Of a stretch of DNA of 64,000 bases, positions 44,384-54,975 are shown piece by piece. A program made the position numbers and the translations under genes. Origin of the DNA: Bidens hawaiensis (taxonomy: Eukaryota; Streptophyta; Magnoliopsida; Asterales; Asteraceae); assembly GCA_021521415.1 (NCBI GenBank), contig JAIQDT010003011.1:62001-126000 (forward strand). Direction: 5' to 3'. The stretch's first letter is position 1; each line of letters starts with the position of its first letter. Below the pieces are notes generated by a model that saw only the letters and a program-made list of their open reading frames with translations, did not search any database and had not been told where the DNA came from.

Positions 44384-45691
44384 ATGGTTAATACTCGTGC
44401 AGCTAAGAGATGTCTTCCTAGTGTTCACGGTCGTGGTCATAAGCCACGTGCCGAGTTCGAGATAGAGAATCCAACGCCGTAGCAGGAAGAAACCCCGATT
44501 CATGAGGAGGGGGATAAACCCGCCTTAGACCCTGCTATGCGCGTGGTCATCGCGAGGTTTATCAGGTTCTCCATAGCGCCATTCCCGAGATCGTTGCTGA
44601 GGCCATTAGGGCCACGGATGAATCATTGGTTGGTAAGAGTTCGGATAAGGAAGGGAAGGGTAAGGAGACGCAGGTCAAGGAAGAGGTGATTGTGCCGAGT
44701 GAGGATGAAGATGAGGTTCGTGCTATTAGTGTATCTACCCGGGGTTGTTCGTATGGAGACTTTAAGAAATGTGACCCTCCTTCTTTCGATGGCACTAAGG
44801 ATACGTTGGCAGCACATCAGTGGGTGAGGGAGATGGAGGCCGTATTGAGGGTTAGTAAGTGTAAAGGGGAAGACATGGTGACTTTTGCTACAGCCTCGTT
44901 TCGTTCCGAGGCGCTGTGTTGGTGGGATAATCTGGCGCAGGCTATGGGTGATCATTCTATTAGGAGGATGACTTGGGAGGAGTTGAAGAAGTTGGTTCTT
45001 GATCAGTTTTGTCCTCCACACGAGTTGGATAAGATTGAACAGGAATTCTTGACCTTGGAAGCAGGCAGTATGACGCATCGGGAGTATACCACCAAGTTTA
45101 ATAAGATGGCTCGTTTATGTCCCGACCTGGTTACTCTCGAATCCAAGAGGATTAAAAAGTATGTGAAGGGTCTTCTGGTTGATATTCGTAGGGGTGTGGT
45201 GACCACCGACATGAGCTCGTTTCACTCGGTGGTTACCCTAGCGAGCACATTGTAAGAACAGAGAGAAAAGTTATCGCCGACCGAGACTAGGAAGACATGG
45301 AACTCAAATTCGTACGGTAAGCGGCCCGGGGGAAACAACTTTAATTCGGCTAAGAAGAGGGTAAAGACTGAGACTTCGGATTTTAAAAGGGATACGACGT
45401 TTGGTAAATGCAAGAAGTGCGGGAAACCGCACAAGGGGGAATGTAAGCTTGGGTCTGGTTCCTGTTTTTGATGTGATAAGGTTGGACACCCCCATTATGA
45501 GTGTCCGTCTTTGACTTGTTTCCGTTGAAAGGGGGGGGCGGCCACTTGGCATCAAATTGTTCTACCAGCAAGGCGGGGGTCCGATCAGGGGACTTCCTCG
45601 AGAGGGAAAGTGGAAGAAAAGCCAAAGGTCAGGGCGAGGGCTTTCAACATCTCCAAGAGAGAGGCAAAGGATGATGCGGACGTTGTTTCAG
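44384..45691 (+). pseudogene. Element 3 gag
   Basis: ATG at 44384 (MVNTRAAKR), the usual MxxTR start of this clade. A stop at 44480 and a frameshift near 44560 separate it from the 209-residue frame 44626-45255. That frame holds the gag domain: CDPPSFDGTKDTLAAHQWV, ALCWWDNLAQ, LDQFCPPHELDKIEQEFLTL, MTHREYTTKFNKMARLCPDL and a VKGLL segment. Downstream, after a stop, comes CKKCGKPHKGECKLG and a second knuckle with CDKVGHPHYEC. Gag packages RNA. At least four stops make it non-functional. Confidence 0.85.
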
Positions 45692-45798
45692 GTACTTTTT
45701 GCCATATTCATATTTATAATCTACCGTTTATAATTTCTCATTCTTTCGGAAACGTTTGTGTGATCGTGTAGCTAAGTAGTAGTGTAGTATTATTCCAG
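45692..45798 (+). other. Intron-like 107-bp insert at gag-protease junction
   Basis: GTACTTTTTGCC at the left and TTATTCCAG at the right give a GT-AG unit, AT-rich, containing stops. Removing it joins the frames on either side exactly in phase within the conserved V(S/T)GTF motif before protease. CAGGTAC occurs at both borders, so a short duplication could also explain it. Confidence 0.6.
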
Positions 45799-46205
45799 GT
45801 ACCTTTTTACTTGATGAATTACAGGCATCGGTCTTATTTGATTCGGGTGCAAGTAGAAGTTTTGTGTCTACCGCTTTCTGTTCCATGTTGAATAAATCAC
45901 CCGAGCGCATAGTCTATGTGTTTGAGATTGAGGTCGCCGTAGGAAAGTCCGTTTTCGTGTCTAGGGCTATTCAGGGTTGTTCCATTGAGTTGTCTGGGTA
46001 TAGATTTCCGATGCGGCTGTACTTGATGCCGCTTGGCTGTTTCGATGTGGTGCTTAGGATGGATTGGCTCGCGATTGTTGACGCTCAAATCATTTGTGGT
46101 CAAAAACTTGTACGTATAAGGGCCCTGGACGGGACCCAAATTACGGTCTTCGGTGATCAGAAAGGTGCGACACCACATATCATATCCATGCTTAAGGCGG
46201 GAAAC
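45799..46205 (+). pseudogene. Element 3 protease
   Basis: The frame reads LLDELQASVLFDSGASRSFV, with the retropepsin DSG active site, and later CFDVVLRMDWLAIVDAQI, the C-terminal hydrophobic-x-MDWL motif (Gly of the family replaced by Arg). It cleaves the polyprotein. A frameshift at about 46205 detaches it from RT. Confidence 0.85.
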
Positions 46206-46207
46206 TG

Positions 46208-47640
46208 ATGCAGCGAGGGTGCGGGGCTTATCTAGCGTATGCTATAAATGTGAAAACCGAGGTGGCTACCGTCGGTGATGTTCCTATTGTTAGGGATTTC
46301 CTGGATGTGTTTCCAGATGATTTATCAGATGTGCCGCCGGATCGTGAGGTCGAGTTCCAGATAGACCTCATGCCGGATGCAAAACTCGTTGCTCGAGCCC
46401 CTTATCGTCTAGCACCAAACGAAATGAAAGAACTTATGGCTCAATTGGAAGACTTGCTCGACAAGGGCTTCATTCGACTGAGCATCTCACCTTGGGATGC
46501 CCCGGTCCTGTTAGTCAAAAACAAGGACGGTAGTATGTGGATGTGCATAGACTACCGTGAATTGAATAAACTCACTGTGAAAAATCGGTACCCTCTACCA
46601 AGGATTGACGACTTATTTGATCAGGTCCAAGGATCTAGTTGGTTCTCGAAGGTCGACCTTAGGTCCAGGTATCATCAGTTGAAAATTCGGAAGGTAGATA
46701 TCCCTAAGACTACCTTCCGCACTCGTTACGGACATTATGAATTTCTCGTGATGTCTTTCGGTTTGACCAATGCACGGGCTGCGTTCATGGATCTTATGAA
46801 CCGGGTGTGTAGGCCGATGCTTGATCGTTCTGTTATTGTGTTCATCGACGACATTCTTGTGTATTCCAAAAGCGAATCCGATCACGCCGGTCATCTCACG
46901 GAAGTTTTGGAAGTTCTCCGAAAAAATAAGTTGTACGCGAAATTTTCTAAGTGTTCTTTTTGGTTACGCGAGGTTCGGTTCTTGGGTCATGTTCTTAACC
47001 CGAGTGGTATTTTGGTTGACCCTACAAAGGTGGAAGCCGTAAATGAATGGGAATCTCCTAAGTCTCCGTCCGAAATTCATAGTTTTCTGAGCTTGGCGGG
47101 GTATTACCGACGTTTCATTCCCGACTTTTCGAAAATCGCATCATCATTGACCAAGTTGACAAAGAAGAGCGTTAAGTTTGTTTGGGGTACCGAGAAAGAG
47201 GAGGCTTTTATCGAACTAAAGAACAGGTTGACGCATGCTCTGATTTTAGCTTTACCCGATGGCACTGACGATCTGGTTGTCTATTCTGATGCCTCTTACC
47301 AGGGGCTTGGGTGTGTTCTGATGCAGCGGGGCTGAGTCATAGCTTATGCCTCACGGCAGTTAAAGCCTCATGAGGCGAATTATCTTACTCAAGATCTGGA
47401 GCTGGCGACGGTTGTGTTTGCGCTTAAGTTGTGGAGCCGTTATTTGTACGGTGTCCCTTGTGTTATCTAGACCGATCATAAGAGCTTAAAGTATTTCTTT
47501 TAACAAAAGGAACTGAATATGTGTCAGCGTCGGTGGTTGGAATTGATTAAGGATTATGATCTGGAGATTATGTACCATCCCGGTAAGGCTAACATGGTCG
47601 TCGACGCGTTGAGGCGGAAGTAAAGACCGAAGCCTATTCG
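46208..47640 (+). pseudogene. Element 3 RT and RNase H
   Basis: The 375-residue open frame to 47335 covers all of [62 protein letters not shown], then catalytic [22 protein letters not shown] and [15 protein letters not shown]. It enters RNase H at [20 protein letters not shown] at 47333, then further stops, interrupt [22 protein letters not shown] and DYDLEIMYHPGKANMV. RT itself is nearly complete, although FR and RA residues in LRSRYHQL and NARAAF differ from the family LRSGYHQ and NAPAAF. Confidence 0.9.
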
Positions 47641-49142
47641 TGTAAAATCTTACCAGCTTATTCTCAATCCTGATATTTTGAAACAGATAGCCATCGTTCA
47701 GAATGAAAAATACATGTGGAATGGATTATGTCAGAACGTATTTGGGGTCAAGAAAAATTGTTGGAAGACGTCGGTGACGGGGTGAAGTATAAGGATGGTC
47801 GCTTATGGGTACCCAGGTACGGGGGATTCAGGAGTAAGATATTGGATGAAGCACACAAGTCGCGCAATTCCATTTATCCGGGCGCGAACAAGATGTACCA
47901 AGACCTGAAGAAAAATTACTGGTGGCCAGCGATGAAGTATGAGGTGGCTTAGTATGTGAGTAAAGGTTTGGCGTGTCTACAAGTTAAGGTTGAGCACCAA
48001 AAGCCTTTCGGGAAACTTCAACCCCTGGAAATATCCGAGTGGAAATGGGAGCATCTTACGATGGATTTTGTAACTAAACTGCCTCGTACTCCTAGGGGTA
48101 ATTATGACACCATTTGGGTAATCGTGGATAGGTTGACTAAGAGCGCTCACTTCTTGCCGATTTGAGAAACTTATAATTCCGAGCAATTGGCCGATGTGTT
48201 TATACGTGAGATAGTTTCTAGGCACGGGTTCCTGTATCTATTGTTTCGGATAGGGACACGCGTTTTACCTCCAGGTTTTGGAAGAATTTTCATGTGGAGA
48301 TGGGTACCAAACTCTTTATTAGTACCGCTTATCACCCGCAGACGGATGGTCAATCCGAGAGGACCATACAGAATCTTGAGGATATGTTGCGGGCTTGTGT
48401 TATCGATTTTAGTGGTAGTTGGGATCGTCACTTATCGTTAGTCAGGTTCTCTTATGATAACAATTATCACGCCACGATTGGGATGCCACCATTTGATCTT
48501 GTATGGACGGAGGTGTAGGACTCCAGTCTGTTGGGGCTCCATTGGTCAGAAACAGTTGGTAGTTTAGAGGTGGTTGAGGCTATGACTGAGAAGCTCGATA
48601 AGATTAAGGCTTTTATGAAGGCCGCTCAGGATCGTCAAAAGTCCTATGCGGACAAAAGGCGTAGGCCTATTGTGTTCTAGGCTGGTGATCGAGTTATGCT
48701 AGAAGTTTCTCGGTCAGTTCGTTTTCGCAAGAGGGGCATCATTCGTTTTCGCAAGAGGGGGGAACTTAGTCTGAGGTTCATCGGTCAGTTCCGTATATTG
48801 TCCTGTGTTGGTGAGGTAGCGTATAAACTGGATTTTCCCAACGAGCTCGCGGGGATTCATCCTACATTCCACGTGTCTCAGTTCAGGAAATGTTTAGCAG
48901 ACGAGGAGGCCCATGTGTCTCTAGTGATATTGAGCTTGAGAGAAAGTTGAATTACATTGAGGAACCTGTCGCGATTCTTGACCGTCAGGAAACGCGTTTG
49001 AGAAATAAGGTGGTTAGGCAGGTGAAGGTGCAGTGGAGGCACCGTAAGGGCTCCGAGGCCACCTGGGAATCCGAGGACGAAATGATGAAACTCTACCAGC
49101 AGTTGTTCCTGTCGCACCAGGATTCGGGGACGAATCCCATTG
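47641..49142 (+). pseudogene. Element 3 integrase and chromodomain
   Basis: The zinc-binding part is at 47820-47990 (ILDEAHKSRNSIYPGANKMY; expected His, Cys partly lost). The core has MDFVTKLPRT, WVIVDRLTKSAHFLPI, then after a frameshift near 48226 [13 protein letters not shown] and [20 protein letters not shown] (D, D, E present). The C-terminal region has QKSYADKRRRPI, FIGQFRILSCVGEVAYKLDF and HPTFHVSQFRKC. A chromodomain follows after another shift near 48920 (VKVQWRHRKGSEATWESEDE). A local repeat of TTCGTTTTCGCAAGAGGGG (48719-48757) duplicates part of the GPF motif region. Stops at 47950, 48163, 48518 and 48678. Confidence 0.9.
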
Positions 49143-49156
49143 TAAGGGGGTGGACT
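49143..49156 (+). promoter_or_regulatory. Polypurine tract, element 3
   Basis: TAAGGGGGTGGACT immediately precedes the 3' LTR start at 49157. Confidence 0.7.
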
Positions 49157-49628
49157 TGTGACGCCCGTTAATTTCAGTCAAAAGAATTAAAGCCTGTAAA
49201 GTATGTACATTTCTCTGGATTTATCCGGCATTCCTCGGAGACCCTCTCGTCATTCCGGTACGTTAAATTAATTCACTTTTCATACAACTTGCTACATGTT
49301 TCCAACTCAAGGGACTAGAGTGTAATATTTTATATTATAATCAAAAACCCTAGCCCCCTCTCCCTTTGGTCTATCGGAGTAGAGCAGCAGCCATAGGGGC
49401 TCGTTTTCTTTTTTTGCAGCCAATTCCAAGCATAAACCTTCAATTCAAGGTTAGTCCAATGTTCCTACTAGTCTTCTACACCTTAAACCATCTTTATATC
49501 TCGCGTATTGATCGTAAACCGCTTGTTTTAGGCTTACCGGGTGGCTGTCAATTCAAGCACTTTTGGGGTTGTTTTGGTTAAGGTTTTCACTCCATAATCT
49601 TCCTAGGTATGTCTCGTATATCATACTT
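49157..49628 (+). repeat. 3' LTR of element 3, truncated
   Basis: Matches 42080-42552 closely and stops within TCATACTTT, where the inverted repeat begins. The remaining ~1.49 kb is absent from the window. Confidence 0.9.
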
Positions 49629-49629
49629 T

Positions 49630-51231
49630 CGGAAGCGATCAATGGCTCGAGAGACTCATGATTAATCAAAAGACGATAAATTGAACCGAAGTTCCAAGAA
49701 CAATGTTCTTTTATATAAAACTTAATCAAAAACTAAAGAACTAAACAACCATAATCCTATTTAAACTAAACAAAGAAAAGAGATAAACATAGAAACAAGA
49801 TAAACACAAAATAATAAAAGATATTAAAAAATCAAAGTTCAAATATGGAGATAATTCTGCATCATACTCCCCATCTTTGAAAAAACCCGTCCTCAAGTTT
49901 TGCCTCAAAATCACACAGCCACCTGGATCGAAAGGAACATCAACGCGCTCCTTAATTATTAACTTCATGGCATGACCCAACAATTCAACTTTGCAAAACG
50001 CCTCGCGTGACTTTGAACGTATCCACCCCGGTCGAATGTAGCATTAGAACGGTTCGTGTTTGCTCTCGACTTTACCCGCTCAACTAATTGAACTTCACGA
50101 GCCGCCTCACCCGACTCTAAACTCATACCACCTGGGTCTATTGGCTTGTCGGGTCTCTCCACCTCCTTAAATAACAATAGTTGTTTGGAAATTCCATCAA
50201 TAAAGGAGAATTTGGCATTATACGTGACAACTGAGGAAATAATATTGGCTATTCAAAAGGAAAGGAATATTATTTCTTTAAACAAGGTTGACTTTCCTAA
50301 TGTTATAGGTGGCATGGATATTATTCAAGAAGAAAAATACCAGTGCCAAATGCTAATTTTAATATAGTTAGCATTCTAAGGTTGGAAGTCAATCAAATGT
50401 ATCTTAAAAATGCACAACACATAATGGGGCCAATTATTAACTATACAAGTCAAAAGCCTAGCGAGACGTCTCGAGAGGTTGAAATATTTGAGCGGGTCGT
50501 GATGTCGAATAAGAATCTGGTTGATTTTCCTTTTGAACCCGATGGCTTGTCTTTGAAGTTTTCAAGTTTGTTTTTAAAGATTTTCAAGTTGTCTAATAAC
50601 AAGAACAAAGGAGTCAGTCATTTGTCTCGAGTTGTCAACAATTTTTTCGACATTCTCAAGACACGAGGACGAGTCTTTTTCAAAGAAGGGGAGAAGGAGG
50701 TGGAGAGACCCGACAAGCCAATAGACCCAGGTGGTATGAGTTTAGAGTCGGGTGAGGCGGTTCGTGAAGTTCAATTAGTTGAGCGGGTAAAGTCGAGAGC
50801 AAACATGAACCGTTCTAATGCTACATTCGACAGGGGTGGTACGTTCTAAGTCACGCGAGGCGTTTTGCAAAGTTGAATTATTGGGGCATGTCATGAAGTT
50901 AATAATTAAGGAGCACGTTGATGTTCCTTTCGATCCAGGTGGCTGTGTGATTCTGAGGCAAAACTCGAGGACGAGTTTTTTCGAAGATGGGGAGTATGAT
51001 GCAGAATTATCTCCATATTTGAACTTTGATTTTTTAATATCTTTATTATTTTGTGTTTATCTTGTTTCTATGTTTATCTCTTTTCTTTGTTTAGTTTAAA
51101 TAGGATTATGGTTGTTTAGTTCTTTAGTTTTTGATTAAGTTTTATATAAAAGAACATTGTTCTTGGAACTTCGGTTCAATTTATCGTCTTTTGATTAATC
51201 ATGAGTCTTTCGAGCCATTGATCGCTTCGGA
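49630..51231. repeat. 1.6 kb inverted repeat (retroelement palindrome)
   Basis: The left arm 49630-50168 is the reverse complement of 50694-51231, about 95% alike by eye, around a ~525-bp loop. Each arm encodes the end of a gypsy-type polyprotein (the arm peptides share VDVPFDPGGCVILRQN and DGEYDAELSPYLNFDFL). Each then has a non-coding tail with TATATAAAA (51143-51151) and the palindrome GAACATTGTTC, reading outward. The loop carries diverged copies of the same peptide motif. It could arise from head-to-head insertion or foldback synthesis. Confidence 0.9.
50343..50849 (+). pseudogene. Gypsy C-terminal ORF with repeated PGG motif
   Basis: 168-residue open frame through loop and right arm. 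It has repeats ending in a common block: VDFPFEPDGLSL, DKPIDPGGMSLES and SNATFDRGG, and in the next frame VDVPFDPGGCV. The repeats are preceded by VE(I/L/R)-x-ERV. Function unknown. It lies where the tail after integrase would be. No other retroelement domain is present. Confidence 0.45.
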
Positions 51232-51340
51232 AACTGTATCAGTACCGGTCCCGAAAACTCAAAACTTTTGTACCGATGCAGTACCGACGGTACTACCAAT
51301 ACCGATTTTGCTCATCCCTACTTGTGAAGACTCACTATGG
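51232..51340. other. Transposon-end-like GGTACCG repeats
   Basis: Reversed, the region begins GTAGGGATGAGCAAAATCGG and continues with alternating GGTACT/GTACCG units. This resembles hAT-type termini (TAGGGATGAGC). The opposite end was not found. Confidence 0.35.
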
Positions 51341-52440
51341 AACATGATTATCGTCCTAGAATTGTTGGTGTTTACAACAGGAAGACAACTAGGTAATATC
51401 ATTATAAATATCATCTCTTGTTGAATTGAACTGGAGTGACTCCAATGAGCATGCTAGAGGAGATCACTAACGTTACTAGCATCACACCAGTCATGATAAT
51501 CACTAGATTACTTTGAACTTGAAACTTGAAAGTTGAAATGAATAATAATCACCAGATTACTTTGAACTTGAAATTTGAAATAAAATATTATAACTTCATA
51601 TCTTTGTAGGACATAAACTTTTGGGGTTACGCTTATATAACATGTCTTTCAATTCCTCATTTGGGAACGAGCAATTTAATTTTTTAAACCCACTTAAACC
51701 TTATTACTTAAGACCTCAGAGACAACAATGGTAATAATCTGCTGAAACAAGCTTATTGTCGTCTGAGTGCCACTTTTATGAAACATTTCTTTTGATAGAT
51801 AGAAGTTGAAACCGGTTTCAACGGAAGAGGTGGTGTGGAAATATGGGCTTGAATGGAAGAATTTTTTTGAAATATGTTTTTTTTTAAGTTTTTTTTGGTT
51901 GTTGTTTAGGTGCTTTGAAGGCTATATAATGATCTGAACTTCCAGACTCCTCCTGAAGGTGACAAAGTAATGCTACTTTTTATGTGAAAATGGTTATATG
52001 TAGGTTTAGTTATCTTGAATGGCTTTTATGGTTTGCATTCATTACGTTTATATGTGAAAATGGCTATAAATGCTTTAGTTACCTTTATAAACTTTTTTTT
52101 TACTTTATCGTAATCAATTTATTATTTGAATCTAAAAACTTACTAAAAAACTGGTGATGCTTTATAAGCTTAATAAACTTAAAGGTGAACAAATATTTGA
52201 CACTCATGTCATGTCCCCATACACACAACAAAATAACATAATATAAAACTGGTTTCATTTTCCCAAAATCCAAGACAACAATTGAATAAACTGGTAACAA
52301 ATTTCGAAAATCTGAATTGAAAATAAAAACCGAGTGGACTGAAACCACACAAAAAAAGGTGAACCGAATGAAACCAAAAACCAAAAAAACCCAAATCAAT
52401 ATCTGTTTCTTTTACCAAACTCTTCGAGTTCAATGTTTTT
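51341..52440. other. AT-rich stretch with short direct repeats
   Basis: AGATTACTTTGAACTTGAAA is repeated at about 51505 and 51553, and TATGTGAAAATGGYTATA at about 51981 and 52051. No gene supported. Confidence 0.45.
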
Positions 52441-52454
52441 ATTTTTTGTGTTCT

Positions 52455-52535
52455 CGGTTGTAGGTCGTATTGCTAAAATAATCGACCGAACGAAAAGCAT
52501 GGCAGACATGTATGGTACTTTTGGTGGATTTTCAA
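52455..52535 (+). pseudogene. Exon-like fragment, unidentified
   Basis: A frame containing RIAKIIDRTKSMADMYGTFG is preceded by TTGTAG and followed by GTAGGT, like a GT-AG bounded exon. The family is not recognised. It may be part of a Helitron-captured set with 53383-53463. Confidence 0.3.
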
Positions 52536-53382
52536 CGGTAGGTCTATGGTATTAAAAATATTATAAGATGTCTCTTAGTTCTGTTTTATTATTTATTATT
52601 TTATATTGAAATAATATAAATTTATAAATGCCAATACAACAATCAGCAGGATAGAGGCTATCCAATGGATTTGCAGGAAATGGGGCACCATTGACAAACA
52701 GTTCGTTAAATGAATGTAAGTGATATGCTAACTGATGGGCGGGTCGGTTCACCTGGGTTAAGAGTTCAGGGTTACGTAGGTGTGGCCTGTAAACAAGCCG
52801 GTATATTCGTTTATATCATAATTCATAAACAAACAAATATGAACGCATGTCCGGTTCACGCTGTGGGTGTTTGTTTATGTTCAATGATTAACTTTCGTTT
52901 ATTTGTTTCATTTACATTCGTTTATAAGCATTCTTGATGTTCATTTTCATTTGAATATTCTTTCAAATTTATCTATTACTACTATTCACATATAGCTTTC
53001 ATATTATATATTACTATTATATATAATACTTCTAATTATTTCTGTATGCGTAACCATCAACCACTAAAATTAGTTTTACTCATAATTATGTTTTGGTTAA
53101 TATTACAAGACACGAATGTGTTTCTCCACGGGAACTCGATAAAAATAGTAAAAATAATTATATGTGTATGCATAAACATCTTGCAGTGCTACTTATTTCT
53201 TACTTCTAAATATTATATATTGTTGAACACCTGAACGTAGTAAGAGTTTTATGTCTTTTTTTTGCATTATCTGTACTATAGCACATTGGTAATTGTACCA
53301 AATTGAAGTAGCTTATTGCTTATGCTTTGTTGTATTGATAATTGATGCTTTCTTTTATCATGCCATATATATTTCCAAAAGC
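52536..53382. other. AT-rich stretch
   Basis: Mostly low complexity. A frame near 52640-52708 reads RIEAIQWICRKWGTIDKQFV, protein-like but unrecognised. Around 52820-52930 there are TTTGTTTATG/CATAAACAAA inverted motifs typical of small TIR elements. Confidence 0.35.
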
Positions 53383-53463
53383 AGAAGCTGGATAACCTCT
53401 TACACTTATAGATTACTTGTCACATCTTCTTACACAACTCTAATTGAAACAATCATAGATACG
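53383..53463 (+). pseudogene. Exon-like fragment, unidentified
   Basis: Bounded by AAAAGCAG and GTATGTTAC. Frame contains SYTYRLLVTSSYTTLIETII. No family recognised. Confidence 0.25.
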
Positions 53464-53876
53464 GTATGTTACTACATTTGTATCTTTTCAATGTATCAAG
53501 TATAACGATCTCTATATCTAATATATAGATCGTTTATTGGTTTTTTGAAGGCAATATCTTGATTCTATCAAAAGTAAATTTCCCAATGCACAAGCTTGCA
53601 TGACTTTTCCGTTGCCAAATACCAAGAAAATTCATCAAGTTATAAATGTGCACTGGTAAATGGCAGTTAAGAGAGGGCATGTTACGTGATTTCTCTTGTG
53701 ATTGCTTTGCAAGATGTAATTTTGAATTATTTTTGGATTTTTATCCAACTATTTTAATCTTCAAGAAAGCTTTGTTTTGCTTTTTGATTTTTTTAATGAT
53801 AAAAGACTATTTGATTGAATTTGATTATACTATTAAAAAGAAGATGCCAAAATACACTTATTCTTAACAATATATA
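53464..53876. other. AT-rich stretch
   Basis: Open frames here (53646-53867) are Phe/Leu/Ile-rich, as expected from AT-rich DNA. Nothing supported. Confidence 0.4.
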
Positions 53877-54026
53877 CGTCATCGCTAACACCTATACAAA
53901 CCCATGGTGTCCCCGTCACAACAATAGAGACCTCAAGTTACTTATTATTTACAACTAATAAATCATCGCTAACACCTCACATAACCATGTGGTGTCCCCC
54001 CTGCAACGCGCGGGCTACCCTACTAG
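53877..54026 (+). mobile_element. Helitron 3' terminus with duplicated end
   Basis: GTGTCCCCCCTGCAACGCGC then GGGCTACCCTACTAG before T at 54027 forms a hairpin and CTAG end. About 80 bp upstream lies a diverged copy (TCATCGCTAACACCT and then GGTGTCCCCGTCACAA). The terminus is similar to that at 1340-1376. The 5' end is not located; the exon-like fragments upstream may lie inside. Confidence 0.65.
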
Positions 54027-54515
54027 TATATTTTTATATATATCCTCCTAAATTGTAAAGAGAATTTAATTACTTCCTAGTTCATTCCTATAACAACAAC
54101 GACATTTTGTGAGGCTAAACATAATATATGGTTAATGATTTGTGTAAATAATCATAACTTTAATTCTTTTAATGATTATGGATAATTACCTATATGAAAG
54201 ATAAGTGAGGTCGCTTCGAATGAAATTATGGGGTGCGTAATTCCTAGAGCTTTAATAAGGCTAGTGTCCAAGGACCATAATGGACACGACAATGAGAGGA
54301 TGTGCTCGGCTAGGGAGAGTATTGTGTGAAGTGTATTGTCATATACAAAAATGGGTGTTTGTTTAAGGATATCGCGTCTACTAACTGTTAGGGGACTAAG
54401 TATACTTCACAAAGGACGGTTCAAAGCTAACACCTACCTATCCTGCAATACTCAACTGTTAAGGTTCTATTGGATATCTTGTGTGTTTTGATCAATCTCC
54501 ATTCATGTGGGGGAT
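54027..54515 (+). other. Copia-like 3' interior without coding
   Basis: No frame is supported. It ends with CATTCATGTGGGGGATTGT, a polypurine tract of the copia type, directly before the LTR. Confidence 0.5.
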
Positions 54516-54975
54516 TGTTGGAAAATTAGAAATGGTGAATGGAAATTAGTTATTGTAATAATAATAATATAAAACTCTTGGTTTGGTGAAACTCTTGAGT
54601 AAAGTAGCTTGATGACACTTAATAAGTTTTTAATTATAGCATTAAGTCACTAATTAACTGAGACACATGATTTTCTTTCAACTCTTGTATATAATAGTAG
54701 GCTTTGTGCCTTATGCGAGAGCAATTGGATTGTGTTTACTCAAGAGTCCTTATGGTTAGAGAGCATCGCTCTCTACTCGACTCCTTCACCATCTTATTCT
54801 TTAAGATTCATTTTCAAGAACACCGATATACCGGGTGTAACCTCGGGCGCGTAGCCTTTCCCGGTAGTACATACTGATTCGACCGTTGTACCCTGGGAGA
54901 TAGACAGACTCTTTAGTAGAGACCCGAAATCTGTTTTAAGGGACATGTGTTGAACACGAATTGTCAGCCACAGCA
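54516..54975 (+). repeat. Copia-like LTR
   Basis: Begins TGTTGGAAAATTAGAAATGG after a polypurine tract. It contains TATATAA (54688-54694) followed by a hairpin-rich leader (GAGAGCATCGCTCTC). The start is shared with 23428-23496. The right end is not certain: CAGCCACAGCA near 54972 is my estimate. Confidence 0.5.
54688..54694 (+). promoter_or_regulatory. TATA box of copia-like LTR
   Basis: TATATAA about 170 bp into the LTR, followed 20-40 bp later by a TTATGCGAGAGC leader. Confidence 0.4.

Larger units (their letters stand above)
42080..49628 (+). mobile_element. Element 3: Tekay-like Ty3/gypsy chromovirus
   Basis: Plus strand, with 5' LTR, PBS, gag, protease, RT, RNase H, integrase, chromodomain, PPT and a truncated 3' LTR in order. 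It inserted in the 5' LTR of element 2 (left flank TAACG). The right LTR stops after 472 bp at an inverted-repeat insertion, so the far TSD cannot be read. The LTRs are very similar over the shared part, so it is the youngest of the three nested elements. Stops and frameshifts inactivate it. Confidence 0.9.

Noticed and set aside
44562..46178. Minus-strand open frames opposite gag and protease of element 3
   Set aside because: They are shadows of the plus-strand gag and protease frames, whose motifs are clear.
52561..52752. Minus-strand 63-codon frame
   Set aside because: Composition is uninformative, and the opposite strand is at least as protein-like; neither can be assigned.
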